Positions 59,863 through 64,000 of a DNA stretch of 64,000 nt are shown piece by piece (positions within the stretch are counted from its first letter, which is position 1; each line of letters starts with the position of its first letter). Below the pieces are notes generated by a model. It saw only the letters and a list, made by a program, of their open reading frames with translations. It made no database searches and had not been told where the DNA came from. The position numbers and the translations under genes were made by a program. The DNA comes from Agrococcus sp. ARC_14. GTDB taxonomy: Bacteria > Actinomycetota > Actinomycetes > Actinomycetales > Microbacteriaceae. Location of the stretch: positions 2,542,001 through 2,606,000 of the forward strand of contig NZ_JAKUDO010000001.1 of NCBI RefSeq assembly GCF_022436485.1, written 5' to 3'.

Positions 59863-61080
59863 ATGGCCGAGCGCATCACCGGCACGCCCGACGAGCCGTG
59901 GAGCGTCGAGCGGCTCGGTGCAGAGCTCAAGGGCTACATCGGCAAGCTCGGCCATCTGTGGGTCGAGGGCGAGATCACGCAGTGGTCGAACTCGCGCGGC
60001 AATGTCTTCGGCAAGCTCAAGGACGTCTCGGTCGACGCGACGATCTCGTTCAACGTCTGGAGCTCGACGCTCAGCCGCATCGAGGGCGAGTTCAAGCAGG
60101 GCGACCGCGCCGTGCTGCTGGTGAAGCCCGACTACTGGCCGCGTGGCGGCACGCTCTCGATGGTCACGCAGCAGATCCGCCACGTCGGGCTCGGCGACCT
60201 GCTCGCCCGGCTCGAGGCGCTGCGCCGCGCGCTCGCGGCGGAGGGCATCTTCGACGCGGCGCGCAAGCGGCCGCTGCCGTTCCTGCCGAACCGCATCGGG
60301 CTCATCACCGGCCGCGACTCCGATGCCGAGAAGGATGTGCTGCGCAACGCGCAGCTGCGCTGGCCGGGTGTGGAGTTCCGGGTGGAGCACGCCGCCGTGC
60401 AGGGCGACCAGACCGTGCCGACGGTGCTCGCGGCGCTCGCCAAGCTCGATGCCGACCCCGAGGTCGACGTGATCGTGATCGCGCGCGGCGGCGGCGACTT
60501 CCAGAATCTGCTCGGCTTCAGCGACGAGTCGCTCGTGCGCGCCGTGGCCGCGGCGACCACCCCGATCGTCTCCGCCATCGGCCACGAGGCCGACCGGCCA
60601 CTGCTCGACGACGTCGCCGATCTGCGGGCCTCGACGCCCACGGATGCGGCGAAGCGGATCGTGCCGGATGTCGTGGAGGAGCTCAACCGCATCACGCAGG
60701 CGCGCGCCCAGCTGCGCGCTCGGGTCACGCAGCACGTGCAGCGCGAGGCCGAGCGGCTCGAGGCCTTCCGCACCCGCCCGGCGCTCGCACGCCCCGAGAC
60801 GATGCTCGACTCGCTCAGCCAGGATCTCGCCCGCCTCACGGCCCGCACCGACGAGCTCGCCGCGCGCGTCGTCGATCTCGGCGCGCAACGGCTCGACCAC
60901 CTGCGGCAGACCCTGCGCGCGCTCAGTCCGCAGGCGACCCTCGATCGCGGCTACGCGGTGGTGCAGACTGCCGCGGGCTCCGTCGCGCGCGATGCGCAGG
61001 ATGTCGCCGCCGGCGACGCCCTGCTCGTCACCCTCGCTGCCGGCACCCTCGACGCCGAGGTGACGGCAGCGCATCCGTAG
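59863..61080 (+). CDS. xseA: Exodeoxyribonuclease VII large subunit
   Basis: A 405-residue XseA. An N-terminal OB-fold (LWVEGEITQWSNSRGNVFGKL) is followed by the catalytic region with RIGLITGRDSDAEKDVLRN, VIVIARGGGDFQNLLGFSDESLVRA, and ISAIGHEADRPLLDDVADLRASTPT-like sequence, then a coiled-coil and a short C-terminal domain (LDRGYAVV). GAGGAG lies 4 nt before ATG 59863. Its partner xseB is 2.6 kb downstream, separated by two opposite-strand genes. Confidence 0.95.
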   Translation: MAERITGTPDEPWSVERLGAELKGYIGKLGHLWVEGEITQWSNSRGNVFGKLKDVSVDATISFNVWSSTLSRIEGEFKQGDRAVLLVKPDYWPRGGTLSMVTQQIRHVGLGDLLARLEALRRALAAEGIFDAARKRPLPFLPNRIGLITGRDSDAEKDVLRNAQLRWPGVEFRVEHAAVQGDQTVPTVLAALAKLDADPEVDVIVIARGGGDFQNLLGFSDESLVRAVAAATTPIVSAIGHEADRPLLDDVADLRASTPTDAAKRIVPDVVEELNRITQARAQLRARVTQHVQREAERLEAFRTRPALARPETMLDSLSQDLARLTARTDELAARVVDLGAQRLDHLRQTLRALSPQATLDRGYAVVQTAAGSVARDAQDVAAGDALLVTLAAGTLDAEVTAAHP

Positions 61081-61142
61081 CGCGGCGCGTCCAGCGCATC
61101 CGCGCGCCGCGCATCCGGAACCCGGGGCGCGACGCGCTCGGC

Positions 61143-62444
61143 TCAGCGCAGCTCGTACCGCTTGCGTGCGAAGTACAGGCCGACGAGCGACAGCACCGCG
61201 ATCACCATGTAGTAGATGCTGGGCGCCTGCAGCGAGCCCGTGATGGCGAGCAGCCAGGTGAGCACGAGCGGCGCGATGCCGCCCAGCAGCGTGACGCCGA
61301 CGTTGTACGTCACCGAGAGCCCCGTGCCGCGGATCTCGGCGGGGAACATGTTCGAGAGCAGGCCGGGCAGCGGTGCGAAGTAGAAGGTCATGATGAGGCC
61401 GAGGATCGCGATCACCACGACGAACGTGAGCACGGTGCGCTGCGTGACCATGAGCTGGAACAGCGGCCAGGCGAGCACCAGGGCGGCGACCGCTGCCCAG
61501 GTCATCACCTTCGCGGGACCGACGCGGTCGGCGAAGTGCCCGACGTAGGGCGAGCCGATCAGCGCGATCGTGCCCGCCACGATGCCGCCGAGGTAGGCGG
61601 CGGTCGGCGGGATGTCGAGGTTCGTGACGGCGAAGGTCGGCATGTACAGGATCATGTAGACCGAGATGGTCGCGACGCCGACGACGGCGGAGCCCGCGAG
61701 CAATCGGCCGTAGTGCCGGCGGAACAGGGTGCCCAGCGGCGACTTCTGCCGCGCCGAGTCGACGAGCTCCTCTGGCTCCGCCAGCTTGGCGCGGATGTAG
61801 AGCCCGACCGGCCCGATCAGCAGGCCGACGAAGAACGGCACCCGCCAGCCCCACGCGTAGAGGTCTGCCTCGGAGAGCCACGTGTTGAGCCCGAACCCGA
61901 ATGCCGACGCGAGCAGCATCGAACCGCCCTGCGCCGCGACCTGCCACGAGGCGTAGAACATCTTCCTGTGCGGCGCTGTCTCGATCAGGAAGGTCGTCGC
62001 CGTGCCGAACTCACCGCCGGCCGAGAAGCCCTGGATGAGGCGCGAGAGCAGGATGATGATGCCGCCCCACACGCCGACCATCGCGTACGTCGGCGCGACC
62101 GCCATGAGCAGCGTGCCGACCATCATGAGCAGGAGCGTGAGCGTCAGCGCGTTCTTGCGACTGCTGCGGTCGGCGTAGCTGCCGAGCACCATGCCACCGA
62201 GCGGCCGGATGAGGTAGGTCGTCGCGAAGGTCGCGAACGTGAGGATGAGGCCGTAGGCGCCCTCCGCCTCCGGGAAGAAGACCTCGGAGATCACGACCGC
62301 GAAGGAGGCGTAGACGATGATGTCGAACCACTCGAGCGCGGCGCCGATCGAGCTCGAGATCACCGCCTTGCGGGCTGCCCGGAGCCGCTCTGGGCTCGCC
62401 GGCGGCGCTGCCCCGGGCGTGGACTGCGGAGTGCTGGTGGTCAT
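61143..62444 (-). CDS. MFS transporter, metabolite:H+ symporter (MHS) type
   Basis: A 433-residue transporter of 12 helices. SSIGAALEWFDIIVYASFAVV is the MHS/ProP-type first helix, GSYADRSSRKNALTLTLLLM the conserved loop, and RLIQGFSAGGEFGTATTFL the helix 4-5 signature. Substrates of the group include alpha-ketoglutarate, citrate, proline/betaine and shikimate. It lies 13 nt after argE in the same operon, so an N-acyl amino acid or related compound is a plausible substrate. Confidence 0.88.
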   Translation of the reverse strand: MTTSTPQSTPGAAPPASPERLRAARKAVISSSIGAALEWFDIIVYASFAVVISEVFFPEAEGAYGLILTFATFATTYLIRPLGGMVLGSYADRSSRKNALTLTLLLMMVGTLLMAVAPTYAMVGVWGGIIILLSRLIQGFSAGGEFGTATTFLIETAPHRKMFYASWQVAAQGGSMLLASAFGFGLNTWLSEADLYAWGWRVPFFVGLLIGPVGLYIRAKLAEPEELVDSARQKSPLGTLFRRHYGRLLAGSAVVGVATISVYMILYMPTFAVTNLDIPPTAAYLGGIVAGTIALIGSPYVGHFADRVGPAKVMTWAAVAALVLAWPLFQLMVTQRTVLTFVVVIAILGLIMTFYFAPLPGLLSNMFPAEIRGTGLSVTYNVGVTLLGGIAPLVLTWLLAITGSLQAPSIYYMVIAVLSLVGLYFARKRYELR

Positions 62445-62457
62445 GGTGTTCTCCTCG

Positions 62458-63630
62458 CTATGCGCTCAGGCCGGCGATGAGCCGGTCGACGAACGCCTCG
62501 CACTGCACGATCTGCTCGAGCTCGATGAACTCGTCTGGGGCGTGGGCCTGGGCGATGTCGCCAGGACCGCACACGACGGTGGGGATGCCCGCACGGGCGA
62601 AGATGCCAGCCTCGGTGCCGTAGGTCACCTTGCGGTCGCTGGGAGCGCCGCCCCATTCGGCCGCGAGCGCGACGATGTCGGCGTCGCCGTGTGTGTCGAC
62701 GCCGGGGGCGGCTGCCGTGACGGCGAGCTCGACGCGGCACGCGTCGTCCTGCTCGCGCATGGCGGCCTCGATGCGGCGACACTCGGCGGCGAAGCGCTCG
62801 GAGAGCGCGTCGTGGTCGAGCGTGGTGAGCCCGCGGAACTCGAAGTGCACGGTGCACTCGGCCGGCACCGTGTTGATGGCGATGCCGCCGTCGATGCGGT
62901 TGACGCTCACGGTCGTGTACGGCACGAGGTAGCCCTCGTCGAACGGGCCCCCCTCGCGCATCTCGTCGGCGACGCCCTCGACGAAGCGCACGAGCTCGGT
63001 GGCAGCGCTGATGGCGTTGACGCCGTGCGGGGCGAGCGAGGAGTGGATCGCGACGCCGCGCACGTGGGCGCGGAAGACGTTCATCGACTTGTGGCCGCGC
63101 ACGACCTGCATGCTCGACGGCTCCCCCACGATGCAGCCGCGCGGGCCGATGCCACGACGCACGATCTCGTCGACGAGGTCGACGGCGCCGACGCATCCGA
63201 CCTCCTCGTCGTAGGAGAAGGCGAAGTGGATGGGCTCGGCCAGCTGCGCCGCCGCGATCTGCGGCGCCTTGGCGAGCAGCACGCCGAGGAACGACTTCAT
63301 GTCGGCGCTGCCGCGGGCGTAGAGCCTGCCGTCGCGGAGCTCGGGCTCGAACGGCGCGCTGCCCCATGCCTGCCCGTCGACGGGCACCACATCCGTGTGT
63401 GCCGAGAGCACGATGCCGCCGGTGGTCGTGCCATCCGCCGCTGGGAAGCTCGCGAGCACGTTCGCCTTCGTGCCGTCGGCGTTCAGCACCAGCACCGGCT
63501 CGACGCCGGCGGCGCGCAGCAGCGCGACCGTGCGGTCGACGAGCGCGAGGTTCGACTCGCGGCTCGTGGTGTCGAAGCGGATGAGCTCGGTGATCTCGGC
63601 CATGGTGGATGCGGCGGGCGAGATGGGCAC
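62458..63630 (-). CDS. argE: Acetylornithine deacetylase-like M20 peptidase
   Basis: A 390-residue M20 zinc hydrolase. Metal ligands are in [37 protein letters not shown] (catalytic Glu pair) and IVGEPSSM, and the last His in [15 protein letters not shown]. The ArgE branch is favoured over DapE or carboxypeptidase. GTG 63630 has AGGAG 5 nt upstream. Many actinobacteria use ArgJ instead, and this gene is paired with a transporter, so a catabolic N-acyl amino acid hydrolase is also possible. Confidence 0.85.
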   Translation of the reverse strand: MPISPAASTMAEITELIRFDTTSRESNLALVDRTVALLRAAGVEPVLVLNADGTKANVLASFPAADGTTTGGIVLSAHTDVVPVDGQAWGSAPFEPELRDGRLYARGSADMKSFLGVLLAKAPQIAAAQLAEPIHFAFSYDEEVGCVGAVDLVDEIVRRGIGPRGCIVGEPSSMQVVRGHKSMNVFRAHVRGVAIHSSLAPHGVNAISAATELVRFVEGVADEMREGGPFDEGYLVPYTTVSVNRIDGGIAINTVPAECTVHFEFRGLTTLDHDALSERFAAECRRIEAAMREQDDACRVELAVTAAAPGVDTHGDADIVALAAEWGGAPSDRKVTYGTEAGIFARAGIPTVVCGPGDIAQAHAPDEFIELEQIVQCEAFVDRLIAGLSA

Positions 63631-63714
63631 GGATGCTCCTGACGTTCGGCGGGTGCGCTGTCTGACATGCTTCCACAGGCTCGAGGCGAGGGCTCGCATG
63701 TCGGGCCCGGGCGG

Positions 63715-63720
63715 TAGGCT
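63715..63720 (+). promoter_or_regulatory. -10 element of xseB
   Basis: TAGGCT, seven bases before the xseB GTG; no ribosome-binding site between. Confidence 0.55.
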
Positions 63721-63727
63721 GGAGCCC

Positions 63728-63979
63728 GTGAGCACCCCCGAGAACAGCGACGTCGCAGAGCTCTCCTATGAAGCGGCACGAGACGAGCTCGTGCGTGTGG
63801 TGACGGCGCTCGAGTCGGGCGGGGCATCGCTCGAGGAGTCGCTCGCGCTGTGGGAGCGGGGCAACGCGCTCGCCGACCGCTGCGAGCAGTGGCTGCAGGG
63901 CGCGAAGCAGCGGCTCGACGCAGCACGCGGTGCGGCGACAGGCGCAGCGAGCGCACCCGCGGAGGCCGACGAGGCATGA
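63728..63979 (+). CDS. xseB: Exodeoxyribonuclease VII small subunit
   Basis: An 83-residue Xse[34 protein letters not shown] is the family pattern, then a coiled-coil and an Ala-rich tail. It assembles in several copies on XseA. GTG 63728 is supported by the leaderless -10 at 63715. It is separated from xseA by an inserted minus-strand pair, so it depends on its own promoter. Its stop overlaps the next ATG. Confidence 0.92.
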   Translation: MSTPENSDVAELSYEAARDELVRVVTALESGGASLEESLALWERGNALADRCEQWLQGAKQRLDAARGAATGAASAPAEADEA

Positions 63980-64000
63980 GCCCCAAGGAGCCCCGCATCG
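63976..64000 (+). CDS. Start of a following gene, probably DUF4245
   Basis: ATG 63976 overlaps the xseB stop (ATGA) and reads MSPKEPRI before the window ends. In related actinobacteria the gene after xseB is often a DUF4245 protein with a similar PRIVAEL start. Too short for a firm call. Confidence 0.4.

Noticed and set aside
58716..62480. A 1254-codon plus-strand open frame over ispH, xseA and the MHS transporter
   Set aside because: It runs antisense or out of frame through three well-supported genes and has no recognisable domain.

Overview
This is a GC-rich actinobacterial chromosome segment. It fits Microbacteriaceae (Agrococcus/Microbacterium-like), judged from the F420-0 ABC transporter beside cofD, DUF3515 beside thiL, a proX/W/V osmolyte transporter, many start codons placed 6-7 nt after a TANNNT -10 hexamer, and dispersed GGTCTCG...CTCGACC palindromes. 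The genus is inferred, not proven. No rRNA, tRNA, prophage, IS transposase or CRISPR array was seen. I found about 55 genes, most in tightly overlapping operons (ATGA/GTGA junctions).

Layout. 1-5060 (minus): start of an S51-like peptidase, then a class III aminotransferase, an F420-type LLM oxidoreductase, a dihydropyrimidinase/hydantoinase and a beta-ureidopropionase; together a reductive pyrimidine (hydantoin) degradation block. 5245-9952: F420-0 ABC transporter, cofD and convergent cofC. 10011-15778 (minus): coaD-cofE-moxR-DUF58-transglutaminase operon. 15875-21920: housekeeping genes recG, rsmD, thiL, a DUF3515 lipoprotein, an SseB-like protein and a DEDD exonuclease. 22239-25460: proV-proW-proX. 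25698-26500: GIY-YIG gene and a palindromic repeat array.

26487-37540 (minus) is one ~11 kb catabolic operon: branched-chain-type ABC transporter (livK-G-F-H-M), acyl-CoA ligase, TetR regulator, 3-hydroxybutyrate dehydrogenase, alpha/beta hydrolase, two CoA-transferase subunits and a second hydrolase. It starts from a good TTGACA/17 bp/CATGAT promoter with an inverted repeat over the start point. 37838-40686: an uncharacterised P-loop protein coupled to an ABC exporter. 40847-43010: AHSA1/SRPBCC, ArsR and an acyltransferase-like membrane protein. 43216-44992: class II FBPase and an orphan DhaL-like protein.

45158-56399 is a second catabolic region: tripartite tricarboxylate transporter tctCBA, PdxA-like dehydrogenase, sugar isomerase, MFS transporter, amidohydrolase, GntR/FCD regulator, and a TPI-like, RpiB-like and DhaKL-like trio that matches the known L-erythrulose to erythrose-4-phosphate route. 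A shared TCCTATAGGA operator links its two ends. 56486-57105: PIN/RHH toxin-antitoxin. 57258-64000: fba, an acidic protein, ispH, xseA, an MHS-transporter/argE pair that splits xseA from xseB, xseB, and the start of a probable DUF4245 gene.

Most striking beyond the genes: pervasive leaderless-type promoters; tandem duplication of gene 3' ends including the stop codon (cofD, moxR, thiL, the SRPBCC gene, and the GIY-YIG gene); a two-hairpin repeat whose stem changes between copies while pairing is kept; several families of intergenic palindromes; and the two-site GntR regulon.
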